This document shows positions 1 through 10,926 of a stretch of DNA of 64,000 nucleotides, one piece after another (the stretch's first letter is position 1; each line of letters begins with the position of its first letter). The notes under the pieces were generated by a model. It did not search any database, was not told the origin of the DNA, and worked only from the letters and a program-made list of their open reading frames with translations. Source of the DNA: Apostichopus japonicus. Taxonomy: Eukaryota > Echinodermata > Holothuroidea > Aspidochirotida > Stichopodidae. The position numbers were made by a program, and so were the translations under genes. Location of the stretch: positions 7,035,501-7,099,500 of the forward strand of contig NC_092581.1 of assembly GCF_037975245.1 (NCBI RefSeq), given 5' to 3'.

Positions 1-1032
1 AAATGGACTGCACTTCAGAAAACCAGCTAATAGTAGGTATTTGCACACTGTTGATGAAACAAGTTCTTAGCACAGTTTAACGACAATTCTGTCGTATATC
101 TCTTCCAATGACTCATTCATGCGGTGGAGGCGTTCCTATGGGATGTCTTATTGTCACCAATGAAAGCATCAACACAATTAAGGCCGCTCTGTCCTTATAC
201 CTTCAATTGATTCCAGAGGATGGTTTTTATGGGCGAGGAAGTACTGGACCCAAGCTTATAATGACTGATGATAGTGTTGCTGAACGCACAGCGCTTCAAG
301 CAGTGTTCGACGTTGCTTCTTTGAATCTTCCATGTTTTGCAGGCTACCTGGAGGTGGCTATGGGATGCAAAACATGGTATTAGTAACCAGTGTTAAAATC
401 TGCTATATGCTGATGATGCTTAACAACTTGATGTGTACACGTCCATGCTCACAAATAACACAGTAATTAAGTATACAAGCTTCCATTAAAGCAACTGTAT
501 AGCTGCAAAGAACAATGGGCCCTATGCTATAGAAAAGATATTCCGGTGAGAGGAATAACACAAACAATTATTGTGTAGCCGCAATGTTTGTTTCAAACGA
601 TCGTATCCTGCAATGCAGCAAGGCATTTAATGATGTCCAGCTTTTTGATTTTGTGTCAACAAGAATGATGGACTTCTATGAGCTACGCTTGTTGCACATT
701 GCAATGTATCATTGTATCATTACAAGAAGAGTAAATTCTTGCCACCTGCAAGTTCCATCGACCAAGAGCAGATTGTTTCCATATCTGAAACAAAGTACAG
801 TGTACCCAGTTCCAGTGAAGATGGCATTGTTTATACTGTAAATACTGTAGTCGGCTTGTGTACACGTTATTTTGGTCTAAACGGAGCACCGTGTAAATAT
901 CAAGCAGCTGTCCTCAAGAAGTTTCACATCACTAAACTATATTCCTGTGAATGATCCTGAAGAGAGGAATGCATTGTGTTATATTGCAATAGGGCAAAAA
1001 CTGAGCCATGACTGGTTTAAGTTGTTGCACCA

Positions 1033-1250
1033 ATATGATGGAAAGTACTAGTGAGTATTCAGCTGTGTCGTCAGATGAATATATGGAAGCACTAAGGCTG
1101 TATTAGGCAGCTTGGGCCAGCAAAAAAAGTTGCATACTACAACTACTAACAGCAGTGCATCTGATATGATGGAAAGTACTTGTGAGTATTCAGATGTCGT
1201 CAGATGAATATAGAAGCACTACTGCTGTATTACGCAGCTTGGACCATCAA
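1033..1250 (+). repeat. Short direct duplication inside the MULE pseudogene
   Basis: About 85-95 bases starting at 1033 (ATATGATGGAAAGTACT...) recur at 1164 with small differences, an offset of 131 bases. The second copy lacks a few bases and both carry stops in the transposase frame, so the duplication belongs to the decay of the gene. Confidence 0.7.
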
Positions 1251-1929
1251 AGAGTATTTCAAAATGCATATCTTGCAAGGACTGCACATTATACTGCTGA
1301 CTCCCAGAGTAACCCCTACAAACCAGAGTTAAAATGACTTCACAGACTACTTTGACTTGTTATTGGAGAAGTTAAATGACAACCCAGAATGCTATGCTCC
1401 TGCTATTGAATCATTCATTAAATCTGGTAGGAAGCTTCATACTGATGCCGCCTTACTTTCTGCATTGAATTGCTTTGGGAAGTTTTCAGGCCTAAAATCA
1501 AAATGCAAGTAAAGCAATCTAGTCCGCTTGAAAACAATTGGTGTGCAGCCAACTGCATTATCAAGAAGAAAGATGCCTATTCAGGGCAGATCTTCTCATG
1601 GTGGAGGCCGTCAAGTAAATCATCGCATGTACAAGACATCGTTATGCAAGCATAAGAAAGAAAACCAAAATTCTCTCCACTTCTCCCCCTAAGGGTAGAC
1701 ATGCACATAGGCGTAGGAGCCTCATTTGATTTGGGGGGGCTGTAACGACTTGCCTGAAAAATATAACCAAAATTTTTCACGCGTTCCACATGTCAATGTG
1801 CATATCTAATAGGCATCAATCAGTTATTACATCACCTGCCAATAACATAAAATAATTTTCCCTGTTACTACCCTTCCATATTGGTTAGAATTATTGAGGA
1901 AGTCATTACAACAATAATGATAATAATAA

Positions 1930-2600
1930 TATAAGTTTAACCATTGAAAAACACATTGCAAATTCTTCTTCTTTCAGTAGGTGCCAGTGGCGGAGCTAGG
2001 GGTATTGGTCGGGGGGGGGGAGAGAATGGTCTGTAGGGGCGCTTTTGACAATATCTTAGCGGAGCGCCACCACAGGTTGGCGCGGAGCGTACAGGATTTT
2101 TTTGAGTAAAGATACTCCCTAGATCGCCGGAAATTACCCTTTCTGGACCTTGCTAATTTGCAGATTAACAAAGAATGAATAGGTGTCATCCCCATTTGTC
2201 AGAAAATTGCACCAACAAAATGTGACAAATGTCAATAGGTGTTTGAGAGCGCAATAAAAAAGTCAATAATCGCGAATAAGTCAAAAGTGGTAAAAAGCTG
2301 AAAATGGCGCCAGCAGTCCAATCGAGTCCGTCAGGGGGGCATCTGCCCCTCTGACTGTATGGACGCTCCGCCACTGGTAGGTGCCCGCAAAATTCTCAGC
2401 ATATTGCCCAAATTTTCACCACAAAAATTGAAAAAAAAATGCAATTACTATTCTTTCAGTAGGTGCCCGAAAAAATTCTCAGCATATTGCCCGAATTTTC
2501 ACCAAAATATTTGAAAAACACATTGCAAATTATTATTCTTCCAGTAGGTGCCCAAAAAATTCTCAGCATATTGCCCCAATTTTCACCCAAAAACTTGGTT
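1930..2600. repeat. ~85-bp tandem repeat within the outer MITE
   Basis: Units beginning GTAGGTGCCC and containing AATTCTCAGCATATTGCCC start near 2377, 2460 and 2545, with a partial unit before 1985. The inner MITE landed at the start of one unit and duplicated its GTAGGTGC. Confidence 0.75.
1985..2376. mobile_element. hAT-type MITE, copy 1 (nested)
   Basis: This 392-bp element starts CAGTGGCGGAG and ends CTCCGCCACTG. It is flanked by perfect GTAGGTGC duplications (1977-1984, 2377-2384). The 8-bp duplication and short inverted termini fit a non-autonomous hAT element. A second copy with the same ends and interior lies at 11192-11596. No coding capacity is seen. Confidence 0.88.
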
Positions 2601-2720
2601 GGGGGGGCTGCAGCTCCCCCGCCTCCTACGCCTATGGACATGCACCACATTCATTGGCCACCTGTGTTACTGAAAGAAAACTGTAGCTTAGGAAAGCGAC
2701 ATAGTGCAGTAAGCCATGTG

Positions 2721-3863
2721 TAGACTTGAATTTGAGTCATTAGATGGAATGACTCGCCTCAGTTATTGCAGTTAAATCTTTTTTATTGACAAAATGCAAA
2801 GATTGTTAGCCAAAACACTTTGCCAAATAGTAATCTTGCTACTTCTAGTAAAGTCACTGCGATGTTGTAGTTGAGTACTCGTATCAGAGTACCAACAACT
2901 GGAATACTTCTTAGGGCTCTGAGCAGTGTTAGCGCTAAGCATCGCTATGGCGGGATTCGTTCACTTTCTTGCCGATCCCCCTAACCCCCCCCTCCATTTG
3001 AAAATACCCCAAAATTTTTGGAAGGGGGGATTCCACCCATTAAAATATAATCATAGTGCCAACACTGGCTATGAGTACTAAGTATCATTATCAGAGTCCA
3101 AGTATTTTAAGATCCGAATATGAGCTCTATTGTCCGAGTATGATACAGTTGGGTACACTTTTTTTATCTGAGTTCTTTCAAGTACTTGTGGATTATTTTC
3201 CAATACTGTTGAATAATTAAACTGCAACATTGCGACTCTGCATTCCCTGGATAATTGATAATATCTACACAGGCTAATACTAGAACACTAAAGCAGCTCT
3301 ATAGACATTCCCTATGTGATTACATTATATGTACACTGTCATATGGGTGAAGTGGGGTAGTATAATTTGTAGACAAACCAAAATATGCAATGAATGGAAA
3401 GAAAGTAAGTGAAATAAGTACAAATCCAGGATATTTGGCATATTCCGAGTAATTTTGATACTGAGAACCATTGCACAAGTATGGGTACTTTGTCATCTGA
3501 TATGGAGTACTTTAACATCCGAGTACAAATACTAACAAACTTGCAAATCAGTACTCTAGTAGTACTCGAGTATCTACTACTTTTCAAGCATTACAACACT
3601 GATGATGTGCCACTTGCTTTTTGCAAAGTTATTCAGAAAGTTTGGTAGTCAACAAGTACACTGTAAATTGAAAGTGTTTAGATTTGAACACCAAAGTAAA
3701 CACCTGGCTGTGACAGCCTTTGAACACATCATTTGCATTAATGTTAAACATTAGTATTTAGGCCGTTGCTTTGCAGTGTAGTTTTGTATATATTTGTGTA
3801 TTATTATTTCTTGTATTGTATTTTTGTTCTCTAAGTGCTGCAATATGGATGGAGCAGCACTAA
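2721..3863. other. Non-coding stretch before the LINE
   Basis: No convincing gene is seen. The stretch 2880-3560 is enriched in degenerate GAGTAC/GAGTATC words, suggesting an old diverged simple repeat. The last part may include the LINE 5' untranslated region, but its 5' boundary is not visible. Confidence 0.4.
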
Positions 3864-4650
3864 ATGTGCCTTATGTATGTGTGTTTACTGTGTCATATGT
3901 GTCTGTATAAATGTGCCCAACTTAAACATTGTGCTTTTGAACACCAGATGGTGTTTATATTGAAACATTTTAATTTCTCCGTCCTAAATGCTCGGTCAGT
4001 ATGCCAAAAGACATCTGCAATTTTGGACATTGTTCATGAATACCAGCTGGACCTTTTTACCATTACTGAGACCTGGTTGGCTCCAACTGGTGATGATGTG
4101 TTAATTCGTGCCCTTACACCACCTAACTTTGACTTTATCCATTTGCCACGTGGATCACGTGGAGGTGGTGTCGGCTTTCTCTCCAAGAAATCGTTGTCTT
4201 TTAATTTGATTTCTTCAGTTACATATCATTCTTTTGAGAGTCTCGAAGTTTTTAGCGCATTAGCGAATCTGAGAGTTGTGGTTCTCTACCGTCCACCTCG
4301 TTCTACTACCAATAAATTCACGGTCAAGTTCTTTCTGGAAGAGTTTACTGATTATGTGCAGTTTCTTAACACTACTCCTGGAAAATTACTCATAGTTGGT
4401 GACTTTACATGGACTTTATATGGATAATTCTGAATCTCTTGATGTTAAAAAGTTTACATCCCTTCTTTACTCAGGAAACTTGTGCCAACATGTTACTACA
4501 CCAACACACAAACATGGTCACATTCTTGACTTAGTTATTTCTCGTGTCACAGAGCAAGTTATTAATGACATTTCTGTATTGGATCCACATGTATCTGATC
4601 ATATGATTATTACCGGTCACATTAACTGCAAAGACCACTGTTGTCAATAA
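3864..4650 (+). pseudogene. LINE endonuclease (APE-type) domain, frameshifted
   Basis: The frame 3864-4427 carries the APE-type endonuclease signatures: LNARS (Asn at residue 42), ITETWL (Glu at residue 69), GSRGGGVGFL, VVLYRPPRS, and GDF near residue 179, where the expected Asn is lost. The frame breaks after GDF. The continuation lies in the next frame (4396-4650) and holds ILDLVISR and the SDH motif (HVSDHMIITGH), whose Asp and His are catalytic in the family. In a live LINE this domain nicks target DNA to prime reverse transcription. The start used is simply the first ATG of the open stretch. The residues before about 35 look unrelated, so the true start is unknown. Confidence 0.85.
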
Positions 4651-5210
4651 ACCAGTCAAATGTTATTGTAGGACACAAGATATTGACTTGGTTCAGTTTA
4701 GATCTGATATTAATGATAGCCCAATTTGCAGTGTTGATCAAAAGGGTTTACTCCCTGAACTTGTGTCTACTTTTGACTCATTGAGTATTATTATTGATAA
4801 ACATGCCCCTGTTATTAGGAAGGTCGTCAAACCTGACAAAGAAAACTGAACCTTGGTTTAGTCTGGATATTGTCCAAGCTAAGAAAGTTAGGAGACAGCA
4901 CGAGCGTCAGTGGCGCAAAACAGGTTTATCTGTTCATAGAGAACTTTTTAAGGAACATTGTACAGTTGTGCGGAACAAAATCTATACTGCAAGGAGAAAT
5001 TATCACGCCACGATTATTGCGGATACATCATCTCCTAAAGATCTTTTCAAGACTGTTGATTTTCTTTCAAATAAACAGAAGTGTGCCATCCTGCCGAACT
5101 ATTCCTGCCATACAGAGTTATCTGAGAGATTCTCCCTTTATTTTTCCAAGAAGATCTCGGAACTTTGTACTATGTTAAATCGTCCATCTTTCTGCAAATT
5201 TTTTAACTGA
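4640..5210 (+). pseudogene. LINE linker between endonuclease and reverse transcriptase
   Basis: After the SDH motif another frameshift (about 4640) leads into a frame reading DIDLVQFRSDINDSP and IIDKHAPVIRKVV, typical of the segment after the endonuclease. It then shifts again near 4845 into PWFSLDIVQAKKVRR...RNKIYTARRNYH (open 4794-5210). This linker joins the endonuclease to the reverse transcriptase in CR1/L2 elements and has no catalytic role of its own. At least two frameshifts make it non-functional. Confidence 0.75.
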
Positions 5211-6800
5211 GCCATCGCCTGCATCTTCATTTGACAGTTTCTCTGAAGCTACTGAAGATGAAATACTTAAAATTATCAAAAACTCTCCATCAAAATCGTG
5301 TATGCTTGATCCTCTGCCAACATGGTTAGCTAAAGGTTGTTCAACAGAACTCATTCTTCTCATCACGAATATTGTCAATACTTCTATGTCAACAGGAACT
5401 GTACCTGATTCCTTTAAGGTTGCTCATGTGACTCCTGTACTTAAAAAGATAGAAACTGTTTAAAAAATTATCGCCCTATTTCGAACTTGAGTTTCGTTTC
5501 AAAGGTTTTGGAAAAGACAGTTTTATCTCGCTTAATGGATTATCTTACACAGGAGAATCTTCTCGAACCATACCAGTCAGCTTATAAGTCTGGTCACAGT
5601 ACGGAAACTGCCCTCAATGCAGTTCATAATTTTATTACATCCAAGCTTGATGAAGACTGCTTTGTCCTTCTAGTTCTTTTAGACTTATCATCAGCTTTTG
5701 ATACAGTTAATCATTCCATTTTGTTAGAAAGACTGCAGTCAAAGTATCGATTAGGTGGTACTGTTCTATCCTGGTTCAATTCTTATATTACTGAGCGTTA
5801 TCAACAGGTGAAAATTGAAGATGTTCTCTCGTCTCCTCGTCCATTAGTTACTGGTGTACCACAGGGCTCTGTACTTGGACCTGTTCTTTCTTCTTTATAT
5901 CTTGCGGAGTTGAGTGATATTATTCGGCACCATGGTGTTCATTTCCATCATTATGCGGATGATACTCAATTACTTCTTGCTTTCGATAAGGATGATATGC
6001 CAAATGCTTTTCATAAAATGGAAACCTGTATAAGTGCTGTAAACACTTGGCGTACAACTAATCAGTTGAAACTAAACTGTGATAAAACAGAGTTTATTGT
6101 TTTTCGATCACGTTTCTCTGAAGTTACACCTAATTTTCCACCACTTACTGTTGGTAAAGACTCTATTAATATCTCCTCAACTGTTAGAAACCTTGGTGCA
6201 TATTTTGACCAGACCATGTCACTTGATAATCACATTACTAATCTCTGTCGTTCTGCAAATTGGCAACTTAGGAAAATCAGTTTGATGAGGAATTACCTCG
6301 ATAATAAGACTTGCGAGATACTGGTCCATGCGTTTGTGACATCAAAGCTTGATTTTCTAAATTCACTTTTATTTGGCCTTCCTGATTCGACCATCAAGAA
6401 ACCCCAAAAGATCCAAAACACCGCTGCCCGTATTGTGAAAAGGAAAGGAAGAAAGTGCCGCACCACTCCACTTCTGAAGGAACTTCATTGACTCCCTATC
6501 AGCTACAGAATCCAGTATAAAATACTTCTTCTCACCTTCTGTGCTCATCATCTTGAACGGCCTGTGTACCTGTCACAACTTCTCTTGCCATATACTCCAA
6601 CTCGCACACTTCCTTCCTCCAACAAACTGTATTTAACTGTTCGACAACCAAGATTGAAGAACTATGGTTACAGAAGCTTCCAATAGTCTGGGTCTTATCT
6701 CTGGAACAAGTTACCAGATCACATTCGAACATGCTATAAACTTTCTACTTTCAAAAGTCTACTTAAGACCCATTTTTTCACTTGTTCTTTTGTAAATTAA
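5205..6800 (+). pseudogene. LINE reverse transcriptase domain, with frameshift and two stops
   Basis: The segment before the long frame reads DEILKIIKNSPSKSCMLDPLP and VPDSFKVAHVTPVLKK. A frameshift near 5445 then leads to KNYRPISNLSF. From 5487 the 334-residue frame holds motif A (LDLSSAFD, Asp at residue 66), GVPQGSVLGP (123-132) and the catalytic YADD (156-159), followed by the thumb region. At 6489 a TGA stands where a Trp (TGG) is usual before LPISYRIQYK. The same frame continues past a second stop near 6684 to WNKLPDHIR and ends at TAA 6798-6800. The catalytic core is intact but the protein as a whole is broken. There is no canonical ATG at 5487; the open stretch merely begins there with TTG. 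Confidence 0.92.
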
Positions 6801-6885
6801 TTTACTTTCTTTGTAAAGCGCTTTGAGCAGTAGCTTTTGTTTACTGATTTGGCGCTATATAAGTCTCATTTATTATTATTATTAA

Positions 6886-7690
6886 ACATGAATTTAAAAT
6901 AATTAATATAAAGTGTAAATTTGTTTCAACTGTTAGTATGTGTGAATTACATATTTTTACACTGCATTTTACATAATCTTGATAGAAATATTGGTGCATA
7001 GGTAGGTTCTTAATTGATAAAATGCATTTTTGGCTATGATATATATATATATATATAAGTATAACCTAATTTGCATATAGTAGCAGTAGTAGAAGTAAGT
7101 TGAGTCTTGTGTATCCGACTTGCTCAGTGATTAACCGCCGCCACTTAGCACGATCTTGCGCAAGGTTTATTGCTTCCTCAGAATTGCTAATGTTAACGTC
7201 CTTAAATTGCGACTTTATTTTTCCAAGCAAGGTAATTTGCACATCATATTCAATAATTATTGTTTGAGGCTTAATGGCCATGTATTAACACATGACATGC
7301 CATATGTATGCTTAAAGGGTCACATATTTAAACACTGTTTATTTAGGTGGGATGATGAGTCACTGTCAAAATAACCAATGAGGTTTAATCAGTTAGGGTT
7401 GAAACACTATGCGTTCATTGTTAAACGTGACGTGTCATGATAAACACATCACACGTCTCACCTCTTCAAAGTGTAGTACTGTATATCACCATGTTTTAAT
7501 TATGATATGTATTTTTTACTGTAAGTACTTTTATGATATATAAATTATCATTTGTCAATGTATAACTGTTGTATTGAAAATAAACATATAACTGGAATAT
7601 TAAGTTATGTACTTTATAAACCAAGCTATTTGTGTTTTTTACCAAACCAATAATATGAAAACACAGACCCTATAATATATTTTATATACT
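6886..7690. other. AT-rich non-coding stretch
   Basis: It contains a TA microsatellite at about 7037-7058, a minus-strand retroelement fragment at about 7100-7250 (listed separately) and AT-rich DNA to 7690. No gene is seen. Confidence 0.4.
7066..7281 (-). pseudogene. Possible C-terminal tail of a retroelement polyprotein
   Basis: A 71-residue minus-strand frame contains EEAINLAQDRAKWRRLI. This resembles the extreme C-terminus of reverse-transcriptase polyproteins in some non-LTR elements, where a (A/D)QDRxxWR motif follows the last domain. A short run of CTA/CTG-like triplets follows at the end, as a LINE 3' tail might. Nothing upstream on the minus strand restores a reverse transcriptase, so this would be a 5'-truncated scrap. 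The match is by eye only. Confidence 0.35.
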
Positions 7691-7694
7691 AGAC

Positions 7695-7852
7695 GATTAC
7701 CTGGGTTTTGTGGACACCCAGTTTTAGCGCTGGTTACCCAGCATTGGTGGCAGTTACCGGTTTTGGCATCGATTACCCAGTTTTAGCATCAGTTACCTGG
7801 TTTTGATGTTGGTTACCCGGTTTTGGCATCGGTTACCCAGTTTGGCATTGGC
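7695..7852. repeat. 20-bp minisatellite
   Basis: About seven diverged copies of a 20-bp unit (consensus near GGTTACCCAGTTTTGGCATC) lie head to tail, followed by a C run at 7868-7877. Confidence 0.8.
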
Positions 7853-8699
7853 GATCATCAGGCTATGCCCCCCCCCCCATTTTAACCAGGGCAAATTGCT
7901 GACCTTGGAATCAGCTACCTGCTTTAAGTGACTGATAGCACTAAAGTGGGAAGGGGACTCCTTTGGAACCCTTCTGTGGGCCAGATAAGACAAATATCTT
8001 GCTGACAAACGTTGTTGTTGACAAACTTCCTAAGCAACTGATATGGTTCACTCACATTGAATATATAACTGAAAAGGTCAACTTTCTATGCACCTCTCAT
8101 GTGCTGTTTCAGCTTCTTTATTGAGAAATGTAATGTCACATGTGTCAGGTTTTATTCCAACTCTACCACTACAGTATATTTGGAATAGGAAATATAAATT
8201 TACTTGCACGGTTTGCCTTTAGAAGTCCTTTTCAAACCACTACTTGGGCTTTAATAAGAGCAATACAAATATGCAGTGTATGCACACTCTCTTCTGTTGG
8301 AGTTGAGGCACATAATAAATGTGGGCAGAGCCTAGATTCCTAATACGGCAAATGTTGCACAATATTTGAGCTAGCGTTCTCAGAGGAAAAAATACTTGTG
8401 GCCCGGTTTTGTACAGCAATCCATGTGACACACTAACTTTTGTCAGTATCTTTTCAAACATGGATATTTCAAAGATGGTTATCTTTTCAAAGATGGTTAT
8501 GGCATTATGCAAAAATAGGCAGAGGAAAATTTTTAAATCATGGGAGTTGTCAGCAGTGAAATCTGGTTAACAAGAGCAAAGTACATGATGGGATAGGAAT
8601 CGCTATTATTTCCCATTTTTACTTTTGTGTGGGACACCTAAGTCTGGGGATGGGCTGTGCAGTCCATGGCAACTTTAAGTCGGCCATTCACATGGATAA
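7853..8699. other. No recognisable feature
   Basis: No gene or clear repeat was seen, apart from a short direct repeat (TTTCAAAGATGGTTAT) near 8465-8500. Confidence 0.4.
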
Positions 8700-9060
8700 T
8701 TATCTGTACGTAAATAGTACACTATGTGTACTTATAGGTCCACTTAACCCCCATTATGAACACTTAACATACAATATTATGTGCACTTATATTGCTATGG
8801 TATACTTAATGCCCAATATGAACATAGTAACATACAATATTATGTGCACTTATATTGCTATGGTATACTTAATGCCCAATATGAACACCAAACGTTATGT
8901 GTATGTATATCTCTGAGGTACACTTAACCCCCATTATGAACATACAATATGTTTACTTATTTTGCTATGGTACACTTAATGCCCAATATGAACATCCAAC
9001 AGTGAGTGTACTTATATCTTTTGGGTACATTTAATACACATATCGTTCCCTAAAATTGCA
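8700..9060. repeat. ~60-bp tandem repeat
   Basis: Units containing TACACTTAATGCCCAATATGAAC and TATTGCTATGG repeat about five to six times with indels. Two adjacent copies (about 8767-8899) are almost identical, so part of the array duplicated recently. Short open frames here are a by-product. Confidence 0.75.
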
Positions 9061-9264
9061 CAAGATATTAGGTGTACTTAAGTTTTCACCTTACCCTGTA
9101 TATTCATTTCTGGAGTTTATATTTACATGTTGTTTTAGTAGGTTGTTCCATGTTACCTATGTTGATGTTTCATGATATAAGATTAATGTGAATGGGTTGG
9201 TCTTGTGTACATCAAGTACACTTAATGTCAAAGTACACATAATACATAATTCATATATATATAC

Positions 9265-9425
9265 ACTGTTAAGAAAAATCCGTAATTTTACGTTAAAAGT
9301 ACTGGCAGCCAGGACGCGGTTGCTATTCTGTAAAATAACAATTTTTCGAACGTAGTGTAATTAAACGTTAATACCGTACTGTTATTTAACGTTTTGAAAA
9401 TTACGCCGTAATGTAAATTAACAGT
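9265..9425. mobile_element. Possible small palindromic MITE
   Basis: A 161-bp segment starts ACTGTTAA and ends TTAACAGT. The interior has further inverted similarity (AATCCGTAATTTTACG against AATTACGCCGTAAT). It lies in TA-rich flanks, so a target duplication cannot be told from background. Confidence 0.4.
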
Positions 9426-9790
9426 ATAGGTATAACCGCAACACACAGTAGAATACACCTACACGAATGAAACTGTTTTACTTCAACTTTCTTTTATTAA
9501 TGATAGTCATGCTACCTTTTTTAATAAATAAAGGATACAAGTTATATTTTGCTGGACTGTAACTACTAAACATCTGACAATACCATACTTTCTCATTACA
9601 TATTAATCATCCTGTTCAGGCAAATGAATATAATCTTGCAGTTACAAATACGTCTCTATTAGTACAAAAGATCATAACAAATAAATGAAGGAGCAAACAA
9701 AAATGCTTTAACATACTGTTATCTGTGTTCAATTAAGTAACCTACTCATCAAAAGTAGTAGTTACTCAAGGTAAAAGTTCTATTATGTGC
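9426..9790. other. No recognisable feature
   Basis: AT-rich, non-coding, no repeat recognised by eye. Confidence 0.35.
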
Positions 9791-9795
9791 ACCAC

Positions 9796-10191
9796 CACTG
9801 ACAGCTCCAACACAGGAAAAAAGAAGAAAAAAAAAAGGTGAAACAGCTAGAGCTTCTTACAATGTCTCTGAAGATGTCAACTTACACCATAATTGCTTAA
9901 ACTATATCAAGCCTGATAACATTTTTCCTAAACTATCTCAACAAACTATCCCACTGACTCTTAAACTATATCACTCTTAAACTGCTTAAACTATATCAAG
10001 CCTGATAACATTTTTCCTAAACTATCTCAACAAACTATCCCACTGACAGCTCCAACACAGGAAAAAAGAAGAAAAAAAAAGGGTGAAACAGCTAGAGCTT
10101 CTTACAATGTCTCTGAAGATGTCAACTTACACCATAATTGCTTAAACTATATCAAGCCTGATAACATTTTTCCTAAACTATCTCAACAAAA
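9796..10191. repeat. 245-bp offset direct duplication
   Basis: The segment from 9796 (CACTGACAGCTCC...), about 150 bp long, recurs from 10041 almost unchanged. A sub-block beginning AACTATATCAAGCCTGATAA occurs a third time near 9988. Non-coding. Confidence 0.85.
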
Positions 10192-10207
10192 AAGACAGCA
10201 AATGTTT

Positions 10208-10467
10208 GACTTTCCTATAGCTGATTTGCCTTTTCTGCCAGGTGGATTAATTTGTAACTATATCAAGCATCATAACGTGAAGTTCATGAAATGTCAACAA
10301 AACTGTAACAAAGATGAGCCATTTTGCATCAGCATCAGAACCAAAAAATTCATAAACACTCTCAACACATTTTGTGGTCACTCACTTACATCTATAATGA
10401 CCACATAGTGTTACCTGCGACCTCAACACACTTCATATTGATCACTGCCTCTAAGTTTCACGACCAC
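10208..10467. repeat. Duplicated module, copy A (lacks the MITE)
   Basis: The sequence from GACTTTCCTATAGCTG at 10208 recurs at 10927, an offset of 719. This copy runs uninterrupted through CACACTTCATATTGATCACTGCC, the position where copy B carries the MITE, so it serves as an empty-site reference. Confidence 0.85.
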
Positions 10468-10926
10468 TGATATGTACACACTGAAAGTTGAGCATTCGAG
10501 TTCAATCATGCAAAGAACAATGCTAAACTAAAATGCCTACAGATTATCATGACCAAATATCAACTGTATCAACCATCATACTTGCAAAAGTTAATGAAAA
10601 ACATAAACAAACTGTTAAATCAGAACCAAAATGCAATAAATGCTTAATGATAACTCCTTCCTTAACCTCTCAACAACTCAAAGTCACAAAATACTGTGAT
10701 GACTGACTAACATCTACAGTTTAATGACCCCAGATGGAGTGTTACCTGTGACCACAAACTAAAGAGCACATTTAAATTGACCACTGCCTGTTAGTCTCAT
10801 GACCACTGTAGAGAAGTTAGGAGAATACAGTTCTATGTCTCCCTCTTTTGAAAAGCATTTTATATGTGCCATATTACATTTGAATTCTTCAACTTATTAC
10901 CTATCTCTAACACCAATAGGTGGATG
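10468..10926. repeat. Diverged third partial copy of the module
   Basis: Around 10738-10805 the sequence (GTGTTACCTGTGACC... and GACCACTGCCTGTTAGTCTC) resembles the ends of copies A and B, so the module appears in at least three diverged forms. No gene is seen in the rest. Confidence 0.5.

Larger units (their letters stand above)
1706..2636. mobile_element. hAT-type MITE inserted in the MULE pseudogene (outer element)
   Basis: The element begins CATAGGCGTAGGAG and ends with the inverse CTCCTACGCCTATG. It is flanked on both sides by GACATGCA (1698-1705 and 2637-2644). An 8-bp target duplication is typical of the hAT superfamily. Removing the element with one duplication brings the two parts of the MULE reading frame together, which independently supports the boundaries. 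Without the nested element it would be about 531 bp. It has no transposase and is therefore non-autonomous. The internal sequence includes an ~85-bp tandem repeat. Confidence 0.8.
1..2720 (+). pseudogene. Decayed MULE-type transposase with SWIM zinc finger, split by nested MITEs
   Basis: The decayed frame pieces read, in order, like an animal MULE transposase. Residues of the catalytic region (MTDDSVAERTAL) lie in the open stretch 108-383. A frameshift near 340 precedes LQATWRWLWDAKHGI at about 341-384. An RGNNTNNY-like segment sits near 550-580, then KAFNDVQLFDFVSTRM at 617-664, then a SWIM-like zinc finger at 712-954. The tail includes IGVQPTAL near 1540 and ends with LGKRHSA near 2690. MULE transposases cut and paste DNA, and SWIM fingers bind DNA or protein. 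This copy is dead: it has several frameshifts, in-frame stops and a 0.9-kb insertion at 1706. The SWIM pattern is also broken: the expected Cys-x-Cys is Cys-x-Arg, and the final Cys-x-His reads Cys-Lys-Tyr. Family motifs are from general knowledge, not a search. A domesticated SWIM-domain relative is the main alternative. Confidence 0.7.
3864..6885 (+). mobile_element. Decayed CR1/L2-type non-LTR retrotransposon (LINE)
   Basis: An endonuclease segment, a linker, a reverse transcriptase and a 3' tail follow in LINE order on the plus strand. The 3' end reads AAGCGCTTTGAG...GGCGCTATATAAG and closes in a short ATT repeat (about 6868-6882), as in the L2/CR1 group, which end in short tandem repeats instead of poly(A). 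Several frameshifts and stops show it is inactive. The 5' end is uncertain and no clear target duplication was found. Confidence 0.9.

Noticed and set aside
3080-3570. Regulatory cluster of GAGTAC words
   Set aside because: The spacing is irregular and the words are degenerate. It looks like an old simple repeat, and no known motif is matched.
7037-7058. TATA-box cluster or promoter
   Set aside because: It is a plain TA microsatellite, with no gene start near it.
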